DNA from: Glandiceps talaboti
Lineage: Eukaryota; Hemichordata; Enteropneusta; Spengelidae
Reading direction: 5' to 3'
Length of the DNA: 64,000 nucleotides
NCBI RefSeq assembly: GCF_964340395.1
Contig: NC_135549.1
Location: 30,982,832-31,046,831, forward strand
Every line of letters starts with the position of its first letter. Within the stretch, counting starts at the first letter, position 1. The notes under the pieces are model-generated. The model searched no databases. It was not told the DNA's origin and saw only the letters and a list, made by a program, of their open reading frames with translations. Below are positions 1 through 10,599 of this stretch, one piece after another. A program made the position numbers and the translations under genes.

Positions 1-5
1 CATTT

Positions 6-13
6 GTAAACAA
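6..13 (+). other. GTAAACAA motif in each monomer
   Basis: Bases 6-13 of most monomers read GTAAACAA, inside a short dyad TTGT-AA-ACAA. It matches the forkhead (FOX) family consensus of animals, but an 8-base AT-rich match in a satellite is weak evidence of binding. Class E monomers, for example at 5378, 7914, 9747 and 11214, carry A at position 7. This changes it to GAAAACAA and removes the dyad. Confidence 0.4.
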
Positions 14-26
14 CTAACTTTGCTCT

Positions 27-34
27 ATTGCAAT
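27..34. other. ATTGCAAT 8-bp palindrome in each A33 monomer
   Basis: Positions 27-34 form the perfect palindrome ATTGCAAT in classes P, N, Q, R and U. Classes G, S, T, V, W and most X carry G at 33 (GCAGTG), and K carries A at 29. Both changes break the palindrome. Intact and broken versions therefore alternate along the array in an order set by the higher-order repeats. The motif resembles a bZIP-type half-site dyad, but no function is shown. Confidence 0.6.
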
Positions 35-43
35 GTATGATGG

Positions 44-58
44 GAATAGAATAGAATA
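44..58 (+). repeat. Three GAATA units inside the monomer
   Basis: Bases 44-58 are three direct copies of GAATA. The 121-bp class U loses one A just after this run. The 126-bp class V gains a GAAT duplication near position 101, where another GAATAAT occurs. Both common length variants thus arise at GAAT-rich short repeats, as replication slippage would predict. Confidence 0.85.
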
Positions 59-107
59 ATTTGATGATAGAATGGTGATTATTCTACCTATATTAAAATG
101 GAATAAT
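52..107. other. Three-arm inverted repeat of the monomer
   Basis: TAGAATAAT at 52-60 is the exact reverse complement of ATTATTCTA at 78-86, giving a 9-bp stem with a 17-base loop. The middle arm (ATTATTC, 78-84) is also complementary to GAATAAT at 101-107, giving a 7-bp stem with a 16-base loop. The central arm can therefore pair with either side, as two mutually exclusive hairpins or cruciform arms. Classes S and T replace the central arm with GTTCAAC or GATCAACC and lose both stems. Monomers with A101 shorten the right stem to 6 bp. Whether it forms in the cell is not known. Confidence 0.8.
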
Positions 108-444
108 CCTTCTCCTTAGTAACATTTGTAAACAACTTACTTTGTTCTATTGCAGTGTATGATGGGAATAGAATAGAATAATTTGATGATATAATGGTGA
201 TTATTCTACCTATATTAAAATGAAATAATCCTTTTCCTTAGTAACATTTGTAAACAACTAACTTTGTTCTATTGCAGTGTATGGTGAGAATAGAATAGAA
301 TAATTTGATAGTAGAGTGGTGATTGTTCAACATATATTAAAATGGAATAATCCTTCTCCTTAGTAACATTTGTAAACAACTAACTTTGTTCTATTGCAGT
401 GTATGATGGGAATATAATAGAATAATTTGATAGTATAGTGGTGA

Positions 445-452
445 TTGATCAA
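445..452. other. TTGATCAA palindrome of class T
   Basis: In class T monomers the central arm of the usual inverted repeat is replaced by an 8-bp perfect palindrome, TTGATCAA, here in the monomer at 367-488. It recurs in every class T monomer, many of which lie between 48 and 58 kb. Class T thus swaps a long-loop stem for a compact palindrome at about the same place in the monomer. Confidence 0.75.
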
Positions 453-488
453 CCTATATTAAAATGGAATAATCCTTCTCCTTAGTAA

Positions 489-609
489 CATTTGTAAACA
501 ACTAACTTTGTTCTATTGCAATGTATGATGGGAATAGAATAGAATATTTGATAGTACAGTGGTGATTGTTCAACATATATTAAAATGGAATAATTCTTCT
601 CCTTAGTAA
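489..609. repeat. First 121-bp monomer (class U)
   Basis: One A is missing after the GAATA run, so GAATAATTT becomes GAATATTT. The same deletion marks 34 monomers. U starts lie at 489, 1220, 3911, 5866, 8402, 10235, 11702, 22953, 32370, 40327, 46316, 48515, 49124, 49367, 49976, 50585, 50828, 51437, 52046, 52655, 52898, 53999, 54608, 55217, 55826, 56435, 57044, 57287, 58627, 58870, 60581, 62048, 62291 and 63270. The shared single event suggests one ancestral U monomer spread by block amplification. Confidence 0.95.
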
Positions 610-1340
610 CATTTGTAAACAACTAACTTTGTTCTATTGCAATGTATGATGGTAATAGAATAGAATAATTTGATGATAGAATGGTGATTATTCTACCTAT
701 ATTAAAATGAAATAATCCTTTTCCTTAGTAACATTTGTAAACAACTAACTTTGCTCTATTGCAATGTATGATGGGAATAGAATAGAATAATTTGATGATA
801 GAATGGTGATTATTCTACCTATATTAAAATGGAATAATTCTTCTCCTTAGTAACATTTGTAAACAACTAACTTTGTTCTATTGCAATGTATAGTGGGAAT
901 AGAATAGAATAATTTGATGATAGAATGGTGATTATTCTACCTATATTAAAATGAAATAATCCTTTTCCTTAGTAACATTTGTAAACAACTAACTTTGTTC
1001 TATTGCAGTGTATGGTGGGAATAGAATAGAATAATTTGATAGTAGAGTGGTGATTGTTCAACATATATTAAAATGGAATAATCCTTCTCCTTAGTAACAT
1101 TTGTAAACAACTAACTTTGTTCTATTGCAGTGTATGATGGGAATATAATAGAATAATTTGATAGTAGAGTGGTGATTGATCAACCTATATTAAAATGGAA
1201 TAATCCTTCTCCTTAGTAACATTTGTAAACAACTGACTTTGTTCTATTGCAATGTATCATGGGAATAGAATAGAATATTTGATAGTACAGTGGTGATTGT
1301 TCAACATATATTAAAATGAAATAATCCTTCTCCTTAGTAA

Positions 1341-1466
1341 CATTTGTAAACAACTAACTTTGTTCTTATGCAGTGTATGGTGGGAATAGAATAGAATAAT
1401 TTGATAGTTGAATGGTGGTTATTCTACCTATATTAAAATGGAATGAATAATCCTTCTCCTTAGTAA
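1341..1466. repeat. First 126-bp monomer (class V)
   Basis: GAAT is duplicated near position 101 (GGAATGAATAAT), with a TAGTTG centre and GGTGGG head. This copy also has CTTATGC in place of CTATTGC, shared only with the V at 4032. V-length starts lie at 1341, 2931, 4032, 6597, 7300, 9133, 10600, 12311, 13413, 15125, 16471, 17939, 20017, 21485, 23806, 25640, 27474, 28210, 29556, 31024, 33223, 35057, 35305, 35797, 36167, 37513, 38981, 41058, 42892, 44726, 46925, 53507, 57896, 59479, 61190, 62900 and 63879. V is normally followed by W and makes a good phase marker for the HOR units. Confidence 0.95.
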
Positions 1467-1710
1467 CATTTGTAAACAACTAACTTTGTTCTATTGCAGT
1501 GTATGGTGGGAATAGAATAGAATAATTTGATAGTAGAGTGGTGATTGTTCAACATATATTAAAATGGAATAATCCTTCTCCTTAGTAACATTTGTAAACA
1601 ACTAACTTTGTTCTATTGCAGTGTATGATGGGAATAGAATAGAATAATTTGATGATAGAATGGTGATTATTCTACCTATATTAAAATGGAATAATCCTTC
1701 TCCTTAGTAA

Positions 1711-2442
1711 TATTTGTAAACAACTAACTTTTTTCTATTGTAGTGTATGGTGGGAATAGAATAGAATAATTTGATAGTAGAGTGGTGATTGTTCATCATA
1801 TATTAAAATGGAATAATCCTTCTCCTTAGTAACATTTGTAAACAACTCACTTTGTTCTATTGCAATGTATGATGCTAATAGCATAGAATAATTTGATAGT
1901 AGAATGGTGATTATTCTACCTATATTAAAATGAAATAATCCTTTTCCTTAGTAACATTTGTAAACAACTAACTTTGCTCTATTGCAATGTATGATGGGAA
2001 TAGAATAGAATAATTTGATGATAGAATGGTGATTATTCTACCTATATTAAAATGGAATAATCCTTCTCCTTAGTAATATTTGTAAACAACTAACTTTTTT
2101 CTATTGTAGTGTATGGTGGGAATAGAATAGAATAATTTGATAGTAGAGTGGTGATTGTTCATCATATATTAAAATGGAATAATCCTTCTCCTTAGTAACA
2201 TTTGTAAACAACTCACTTTGTTCTATTGCAATGTATGATGCTAATAGCATAGAATAATTTGATAGTAGAATGGTGATTATTCTACCTATATTAAAATGAA
2301 ATAATCCTTTTCCTTAGTAACATTTGTAAACAACTAACTTTGCTCTATTGCAATGTATGATGGGAATAGAATAGAATAATTTGATGATAGAATGGTGATT
2401 ATTCTACCTATATTAAAATGGAATAATCGTTCTCCTTAGTAA
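1711..2442. repeat. 366-bp trimer duplicated in tandem
   Basis: Three monomers at 1711-2076 (an S variant starting TATTTG with a T-rich TTTTTTC, a Q with GATGCTAATAGCAT, and a P) are repeated at 2077-2442. The unusual TATTTG start, the GTTCATCAT tail and GATGCTA recur at exactly +366. These shared private variants show a recent local duplication of three monomers rather than chance similarity. Confidence 0.93.
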
Positions 2443-3910
2443 CATTTGTAAACAACTTACTTTGTTCTATTGCAATGTATGATGGTAATAGCATAGAATA
2501 ATTTGATAGTAGAGTGGTGATTGTTCAACATATATTAAAATGAAATAATCCTTCTCCTTAGTAACATTTGTAAACAACTAACTTTGTTCTATTGCAGTGT
2601 ATGATGGGAATAGAATAGAATAATTTGATAGTAGAGTGGTGATTATCCTACCTATATTAAAATGGAATAATCCTTCTCCTTAGTAACATTTGTAAACAGC
2701 TAACTTTGTTCTATTGCAATGTATGATGGTAATAGAATAGAATAATTTGATGATAGAATGGTGATTATTCTACCTATATTAAAATGGAATAATCCTTCTC
2801 CTTAGTAACATTTGTAAACAACTAACTTTATTCTATTGCAATGTGTGATGGTAATAGCATAGAATAATTTGATAGTAGAGTGGTGATTATTCTACCTATA
2901 TTAAAATGAAATAATCCTTTTCCTTAGTAACATTTGTAAACAACTAACTTTGTTCTATTGCAGTGTATGGTGGGAATAGAATAGAATAATATGATAGTTG
3001 AATGGTGGTTATTCTACCTATATTAAAATGGAATGAATAATCCTTCTCCTTAGTAACATTTGTAAACAACTAACTTTGTTCTATAGCAGTGTATGATGGT
3101 AATAGAATAGAATAATTTGATGATAGAATGGTGATTATTCTACCTATATTAAAATGGAATAATCCTTTTCCTTAGTAACATTTGTAAACAACTAACTTTA
3201 TTCTATTGCAATGTGTGATGGTAATAGCATAGAATAATTTGATAGTAGAGTGGTGATTATTCTACCTATATTAAAATGGAATAATCCTTCTCCTTAGTAA
3301 CATTTGTAAACAACTAACTTTGTTCTATTGCAATGTATGATGGTAATATAATAGAATAATTTGATGATAGAATGGTGATTATTCTACCTATATTAAAATG
3401 AAATAATCCTTTTCCTTAGTAACATTTGTAAACAACTAACTTTGCTCTATTGCAATGTATGATGGGAATAGAATAGAATAATTTGATGATAGAATGGTGA
3501 TTATTCTACCTATATTAAAATGGAATAATCCTTCTCCTTAGTAACATTTGTAAACAAATTACTTTGTTCTATTGCAATGTATGATGGTAATAGCATAGAA
3601 TAATTTGATAGTAGAGTGGTGATTATTCTACCTATATTAAAATGGAATAATTCTTCTCCTTAGTAACATTTGTAAACAACTAACTTTGTTCTATTGCAGT
3701 GTATGGTGGGAATAGAATAGAATAATTTGATGATAGAATGGTGATTATTCTACCTATATTAAAATGAAATAATCCTTTTCCTTAGTAACATTTGTAAACA
3801 ACTAACTTTGTTCTATTGCAGTGTATGGTGGGAATAGAATAGAATAATTTGATAGTAGAGTGGTGATTGTTCAACATATATTAAAATGGAATAATCCTTC
3901 TCCTTAGTAA

Positions 3911-4645
3911 CATTTGTAAACAACTAACTTTGTTCTATTGCAATGTATCATGGGAATAGAATAGAATATTTGATAGTACAGTGGTGATTGTTCAACATAT
4001 ATTAAAATGAAATAATCCTTCTCCTTAGTAACATTTGTAAACAACTAACTTTGTTCTTATGCAGTGTATGGTGGGAATAGAATAGAATAATTTGATAGTT
4101 GAATGGTGGTTATTCTACCTATATTAAAATGGAATGAATAATCCTTCTCCTTAGTAACATTTGTAAACAACTAACTTTGTTCTATTTCAGTGTATGGTGG
4201 GAATAGAATAGAATAATTTGATAGTAGAGTGGTGATTGTTCAAAATATATTAAAATGGAATAATCCTTCTCCTTAGTAACATTTGTAAACAACTAACTTT
4301 GTTCTATTGCAGTGTATGATGGGAATAGAATAGAATAATTTGATGATAGAATGGTGATTATTCTACCTATATTAAAATGGAATAATCCTTCTCCTTAGTA
4401 ACATTTGTAAACAACTTACTTTGTTCTATTGCAATGTATGATGGGAATAGAATAGAATAATTTGATAGTAGAGTGGTGATTGTTCATCATATATTAAAAT
4501 GGAATAATCCTTCTCCTTAGTAACATTTGTAAACAACTCACTTTGTTCTATTGCAATGTATGATGCTAATAGCATAGAATAATTTGATAGTAGAATGGTG
4601 ATTATTCTACCTATATTAAAATGAAATAATCCTTTTCCTTAGTAA
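3911..4645. repeat. Six-monomer copy of 1220-1954
   Basis: Class order U, V, S, N, S-type, Q at 3911-4645 repeats 1220-1954 at a constant offset of 2691 bp. The shared rare variants are CATGGG in U, CTTATGC in V and GATGCTAATAGCAT in Q. The fifth monomer (4402) has a different head but the same GTTCATCAT tail as 1711, so it is a hybrid. The order diverges at 4646, where R replaces P. Confidence 0.88.
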
Positions 4646-5499
4646 CATTTGTAAACAACTAACTTTGTTCTATTGCAATGTATGATGGTAATAGAATAGA
4701 ATAATTTGATGATAGAATGGTGATTATTCTACCTATATTAAAATGAAATAATCCTTTTCCTTAGTAACATTTGTAAACAACTAACTTTGTTCTATTGCAA
4801 TGTATGATGGTAATAGAATAGAATAATTTGATGATAGAATGGTGATTATTCTACCTATATTAAAATGAAATAATCCTTTTCCTTAGTAACATTTGTAAAC
4901 AACTAACTTTGTTCTATTGCAGTGTATGATGGTAATAGCATAGAATAATTTGATGATAGAATGGTGATTATTCTACCTATATTAAAATGGAATAATCCTT
5001 CTCTTTAGTAACATTTGTAAACAACTAACTTTGTTCTATTGCAGTGTATGATGGGAATAGAATAGAATAATTTGATGATAGAATGGTGATTATTCTACCT
5101 ATATTAAAATGGAATAATCCTTCTCCTTAGTAACATTTGTAAACAACTTACTTTGTTCTATTGCAATGTATGATGGTAATAGCATAGAATAATTTGATAG
5201 TAGAGTGGTGATTATTCTACCTATATTAAAATGGAATAATTCTTCTCCTTAGTAACATTTGTAAACAACTAACTTTGTTCTATAGCAATGTATGATGGTA
5301 ATAGCATAGAATAATTTGATAGTAGAGTGGTGATTATTCTACCTATATTAAAATGGAATAATTCTTCTCCTTAGTAACATTTGAAAACAACTAACTTTGT
5401 TCTATTGCAGTGTATGGTGGGAATAGAATAGAATAATTTGATAGTAGAGTGGTGATTGTTCAACATATATTAAAATGGAATAATTCTTCTCCTTAGTAA

Positions 5500-6108
5500 C
5501 ATTTGTAAACAACTAACTTTGTTCTATTGCTGTGTATGATGGGAATATAATAGAATAATTTGATGATATAATGGTGATTATTCTACCTATATTAAAATGA
5601 AATAATCCTTTTCCTTAGTAACATTTGTAAACAACTAACTTTGTTCTATTGCAGTGTATGGTGAGAATAGAATAGAATAATTTGATAGTAGAGTGGTGAT
5701 TGTTCAACATATATTAAAATGGAATAATCCTTCTCCTTAGTAACATTTGTAAACAACTAACTTTGTTCTATTGCAGTGTATGATGGGAATATAATAGAAT
5801 AATTTGATAGTATAGTGGTGATTGATCAACCTATATTAAAATGGAATAATCCTTCTCCTTAGTAACATTTGTAAACAACTAACTTTGTTCTATTGCAATG
5901 TATGATGGGAATAGAATAGAATATTTGATAGTAGAGTGGTGATTGTTCAACATATATTAAAATGGAATAATTCTTCTCCTTAGTAACATTTGTAAACAAC
6001 TAACTTTGTTCTATTGCAATGTATGATGGTAATAGAATAGAATAATTTGATGATAGAATGGTGATTATTCTACCTATATTAAAATGAAATAATCCTTTTC
6101 CTTAGTAA
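5500..6108. repeat. X-S-T-U-R block, same order as 123-731
   Basis: Five monomers, X, S (GGTGAG head), T, U and R, repeat the class order of 123-731 at offset 5377. The X here starts GCTGTG, a variant that is also present at 8036, 9869 and 11336. This block is therefore the closest relative of the core of the 15-monomer HOR that follows. The longer run N, Q, K, E, X, S, T, U, R at 5012-6108 recurs at 7548-8644 at offset 2536. Confidence 0.88.
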
Positions 6109-6596
6109 CATTTGTAAACAACTAACTTTGTTCTATTGCAATGTATGATGGTAATAGAATAGAATAATTTGATGATAGAATGGTGATTATTCTACCTATA
6201 TTAAAATGAAATAATCCTTTTTCTTAGTAACATTTGTAAACAACTAACTTTGTTCTATTGCAATGTATGATGGTAATAGAATAGAATAATTTGATGATAG
6301 AATGGTGATTATTCTACCTATATTAAAATGGAATAATCCTTCTCCTTAGTAACATTTGTAAACAACTTACTTTGTTCTATTGCAATGTATGATGGTAATA
6401 GCATAGAATAATTTGATAGTAGAGTGGTGATTATTCTACCTATATTAAAATGGAATAATTCTTCTCCTTAGTAACATTTGTAAACAACTAACTTTGTTCT
6501 ATTGCAGTGTATGGTGGGAATAGAATAGAATAATTTGATGATAGAATGGTGATTATTCTACCTATATTAAAATGAAATAATCCTTTTCCTTAGTAA

Positions 6597-7299
6597 CATT
6601 TGTAAACAACTAACTTTGTTCTATTGCAGTGTATGGTGGGAATAGAATAGAATAATTTGATAGTTGAATGGTGGTTATTCTACCTATATTAAAATGGAAT
6701 GAATAATCCTTCTCCTTAGTAACATTTGTAAACAACTAACTTTGTTCTATTGCAGTGTATGGTGGGAATAGAATAGAGTAATTTGATGATAGAATGGTGA
6801 TTATTCTACCTATATTAAAATGGAATAATCCTTCTCCTTAGTAACATTTGTAAACAACTTACTTTGTTCTATTGCAATGTATGATGGTAATAGCATAGAA
6901 TAATTTGATAGTAGAGTGGTGATTCATTAGTAACATTTGTAAACAACTAACTTTGTTCTATAGCAATGTATGATGGTAATAGCATAGAATAATTTGATAG
7001 TAGAGTGGAGATTGTTCAACATATATTAAAATGGAATAATCCTTCTCCTTAGTAACATTTGTAAACAACTAACTTTGTTCTATTGCAGTGTATGATGGGA
7101 ATATAATAGAATAATTTGATAGTATAGTGGTGATTGATCAACCTATATTAAAATGGAATAATCCTTCTCCTTAGTAACATTTGTAAACAACTAACTTTGT
7201 TCTATTGCAGTGTATGGTGGGAATAGAATAGAATAATTTGATGATAGAATGGTGATTATTCTACCTATATTAAAATGAAATAATCCTTTTCCTTAGTAA
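6597..7299. repeat. Shortened HOR unit, 6 monomers, 703 bp
   Basis: Class order is V, W, truncated Q, K/S hybrid, T, G. Compared with the 15-monomer unit starting at 7300 it lacks most of the interior. Two of its six monomers are abnormal: an 89-bp Q at 6845 and a hybrid at 6934. The hybrid has a K head and an S tail (GGAGATTGTTCAAC). The two damaged monomers are adjacent, so one complex rearrangement may have produced both. Confidence 0.85.
6845..6933. repeat. 89-bp truncated monomer
   Basis: The shortest monomer in the window. After GTGGTGATT the sequence jumps to CATTAG, so 33 bp from the central arm to the tail are missing, including both right-hand inverted-repeat arms. The head (CTTAC, GGTAATAGCAT, TAGTAGAG) marks it as class Q. 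No other monomer shows this deletion, so it has not been amplified. Confidence 0.95.
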
Positions 7300-9132
7300 C
7301 ATTTGTAAACAACTAACTTTGTTCTATTGCAGTGTATGGTGGGAATAGAATAGAATAATTTGATAGTTGAATGGTGGTTATTCTACCTATATTAAAATGG
7401 AATGAATAATCCTTCTCCTTAGTAACATTTGTAAACAACTAACTTTGTTCTATTGCAGTGTATGGTGGGAATAGAATAGAGTAATTTGATGATAGAATGG
7501 TGATTATTCTACCTATATTAAAATGGAATAATCCTTCTCCTTAGTAACATTTGTAAACAACTAACTTTGTTCTATTGCAATGTATGATGGGAATAGAATA
7601 GAATAATTTGATGATAGAATGGTGATTATTCTACCTATATTAAAATGGAATAATCCTTCTCCTTAGTAACATTTGTAAACAACTTACTTTGTTCTATTGC
7701 AATGTATGATGGTAATAGCATAGAATAATTTGATAGTAGAGTGGTGATTATTCTACCTATATTAAAATGGAATAATTCTTCTCCTTAGTAACATTTGTAA
7801 ACAACTAACTTTGTTCTATAGCAATGTATGATGGTAATAGCATAGAATAATTTGATAGTAGAGTGGTGATTATTCTACCTATATTAAAATGGAATAATTC
7901 TTCTCCTTAGTAACATTTGAAAACAACTAACTTTGTTCTATTGCAGTGTATGGTGGGAATAGAATAGAATAATTTGATAGTAGAGTGGTGATTGTTCAAC
8001 ATATATTAAAATGGAATAATTCTTCTCCTTAGTAACATTTGTAAACAACTAACTTTGTTCTATTGCTGTGTATGATGGGAATAGAATAGAATAATTTGAT
8101 GATATAATGGTGATTATTCTACCTATATTAAAATGAAATAATCCTTTTCCTTAGTAACATTTGTAAACAACTAACTTTGTTCTATTGCAGTGTATGGTGA
8201 GAATAGAATAGAATAATTTGATAGTAGAGTGGTGATTGTTCAACATATATTAAAATGGAATAATCCTTCTCCTTAGTAACATTTGTAAACAACTAACTTT
8301 GTTCTATTGCAGTGTATGATGGGAATATAATAGAATAATTTGATAGTATAGTGGTGATTGATCAACCTATATTAAAATGGAATAATCCTTCTCCTTAGTA
8401 ACATTTGTAAACAACTAACTTTGTTTTATTGCAATGTATGATGGGAATAGAATAGAATATTTGATAGTAGAGTGGTGATTGTTCAACATATATTAAAATG
8501 GAATAATTCTTCTCCTTAGTAACATTTGTAAACAACTAACTTTGTTCTATTGCAATGTATGATGGTAATAGAATAGAATAATTTGATGATAGAATGGTGA
8601 TTATTCTACCTATATTAAAATCAAATAATCCTTTTCCTTAGTAACATTTGTAAACAACTAACTTTGCTCTATTGCAATGTGTGATGGGAATAGAATAGAA
8701 TAATTTGATGATAGAATGGTGATTATTCTACCTATATTAAAATGGAATAATCCTTCTCCTTAGTAACATTTGTAAACAACTTACTTTGTTCTATTGCAAT
8801 GTATGATGGTAATAGCATAGAATAATTTGATAGTAGAGTGGTGATTATTCTACCTATATTAAAATGGAATAATTCTTCTCCTTAGTAACATTTGTAAACA
8901 ACTAACTTTGTTCTATTGCAGTGTATGGTGGGAATAGAATAGAATAATTTGATGATAGAATGGTGATTATTCTACCTATATTAAAATGAAATAATCCTTT
9001 TCCTTAGTAACATTTGTAAACAACTAACTTTGTTCTATTGCAATGTATGATGGTATTAGAATAGAATAATTTGATGATAGAATGGTGATTATTCTACCTA
9101 TATTAAAATGAAATAATCCTTTTCCTTAGTAA
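7300..9132. repeat. 15-monomer HOR unit, 1833 bp
   Basis: Class order is V, W, N, Q, K, E, X, S, T, U, R, P, Q, G, R. The X begins GCTGTG, the U carries TTTTATTGC, the first R ends TCAAAT and the last R has GGTATTAG. This is the fullest version of the unit. The length fits 13 monomers of 122, one of 126 and one of 121. Confidence 0.93.
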
Positions 9133-10599
9133 CATTTGTAAACAACTAACTTTGTTCTATTGCAGTGTATGGTGGGAATAGAATAGAATAATTTGATAGT
9201 TGAATGGTGGTTATTCTACCTATATTAAAATGGAATGAATAATCCTTCTCCTTAGTAACATTTGTAAACAACTAACTTTGTTCTATTGCAGTGTATGGTG
9301 GGAATAGAATAGAGTAATTTGATGATAGAATGGTGATTATTCTACCTATATTAAAATGGAATAATCCTTCTCCTTAGTAACATTTGTAAACAACTAACTT
9401 TGTTCTATTGCAATGTATGATGGGAATAGAATAGAATAATTTGATGATAGAATGGTGATTATTCTACCTATATTAAAATGGAATAATCCTTCTCCTTAGT
9501 AACATTTGTAAACAACTTACTTTGTTCTATTGCAATGTATGATGGTAATAGCATAGAATAATTTGATAGTAGAGTGGTGATTATTCTACCTATATTAAAA
9601 TGGAATAATTCTTCTCCTTAGTAACATTTGTAAACAACTAACTTTGTTCTATAGCAATGTATGATGGTAATAGCATAGAATAATTTGATAGTAGAGTGGT
9701 GATTATTCTACCTATATTAAAATGGAATAATTCTTCTCCTTAGTAACATTTGAAAACAACTAACTTTGTTCTATTGCAGTGTATGGTGGGAATAGAATAG
9801 AATAATTTGATAGTAGAGTGGTGATTGTTCAACATATATTAAAATGGAATAATTCTTCTCCTTAGTAACATTTGTAAACAACTAACTTTGTTCTATTGCT
9901 GTGTATGATGGGAATAGAATAGAATAATTTGATGATATAATGGTGATTATTCTACCTATATTAAAATGAAATAATCCTTTTCCTTAGTAACATTTGTAAA
10001 CAACTAACTTTGTTCTATTGCAGTGTATGGTGAGAATAGAATAGAATAATTTGATAGTAGAGTGGTGATTGTTCAACATATATTAAAATGGAATAATCCT
10101 TCTCCTTAGTAACATTTGTAAACAACTAACTTTGTTCTATTGCAGTGTATGATGGGAATATAATAGAATAATTTGATAGTATAGTGGTGATTGATCAACC
10201 TATATTAAAATGGAATAATCCTTCTCCTTAGTAACATTTGTAAACAACTAACTTTGTTTTATTGCAATGTATGATGGGAATAGAATAGAATATTTGATAG
10301 TAGAGTGGTGATTGTTCAACATATATTAAAATGGAATAATTCTTCTCCTTAGTAACATTTGTAAACAACTAACTTTGTTCTATTGCAATGTATGATGGTA
10401 ATAGAATAGAATAATTTGATGATAGAATGGTGATTATTCTACCTATATTAAAATGAAATAATCCTTTTCCTTAGTAACATTTGTAAACAACTAACTTTGT
10501 TCTATTGCAATGTATGATGGTATTAGAATAGAATAATTTGATGATAGAATGGTGATTATTCTACCTATATTAAAATGAAATAATCCTTTTCCTTAGTAA
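9133..10599. repeat. 12-monomer HOR unit, 1467 bp (3 monomers lost)
   Basis: Order is V, W, N, Q, K, E, X, S, T, U, R, R. It lacks 366 bp relative to 7300-9132. The R at 10356 has the head of the first R of that unit but a TGAAAT tail like the G at 8889, so the loss joined two monomers in register. The last R keeps GGTATTAG, 1467 bp from its counterpart at 9054. Confidence 0.93.

Larger units (their letters stand above)
1..122. repeat. Reference satellite monomer (class P)
   Basis: The first complete monomer, used here as the coordinate frame. The start phase is arbitrary, and the window happens to begin exactly at it. It contains 34 G+C of 122 and no CpG. Positions that vary between classes are 7, 13, 16, 23, 29, 33, 40, 44, 49, 50, 55-56, the 61-90 centre, 100-101, 108, 112 and 118. 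Reading it on both strands gives a stop codon in every frame (for example TAA at 7, TGA at 38 and TAA at 15 on the plus strand), so repetition cannot produce a long open frame. Confidence 0.97.
1..6596. repeat. Region I: irregular patchwork, 54 monomers
   Basis: No single HOR period holds here. Class order from 1 is P, X, S, T, U, R, P, N, S, T, U, V, S, N, S, Q, P, S, Q, P, Q/S, N, R, Q, V, R, Q, R, P, Q, G, S, U, V, S, N, S-tail, Q, R, R, Q', N, Q, K, E, X, S, T, U, R, R, R, Q, G. Short blocks recur at different spacings: 123-731 has the class order of 5500-6108, 1220-1954 that of 3911-4645, and 5012-6108 that of 7548-8644. Many monomers carry private changes, such as CATGGG at 1257 and CTAATAGCAT near 1874. 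This is the least homogenised part of the window together with 45.8-46.7 kb. Confidence 0.85.

Noticed and set aside
40-60. Relation to the human GGAAT-type satellites II/III
   Set aside because: GGAAT and GAATA words occur, but they fill only about 15 of 122 bp. The rest of the monomer is unrelated and far more AT-rich.
89-99. TATATTAAAAT as a TATA-box promoter
   Set aside because: It occurs in nearly every monomer of an AT-rich repeat, with no associated gene. Satellite transcription is possible but not shown by this.
1-122. CENP-B box
   Set aside because: The box requires CpG dinucleotides, and the monomer has none. No related motif was seen in any class.
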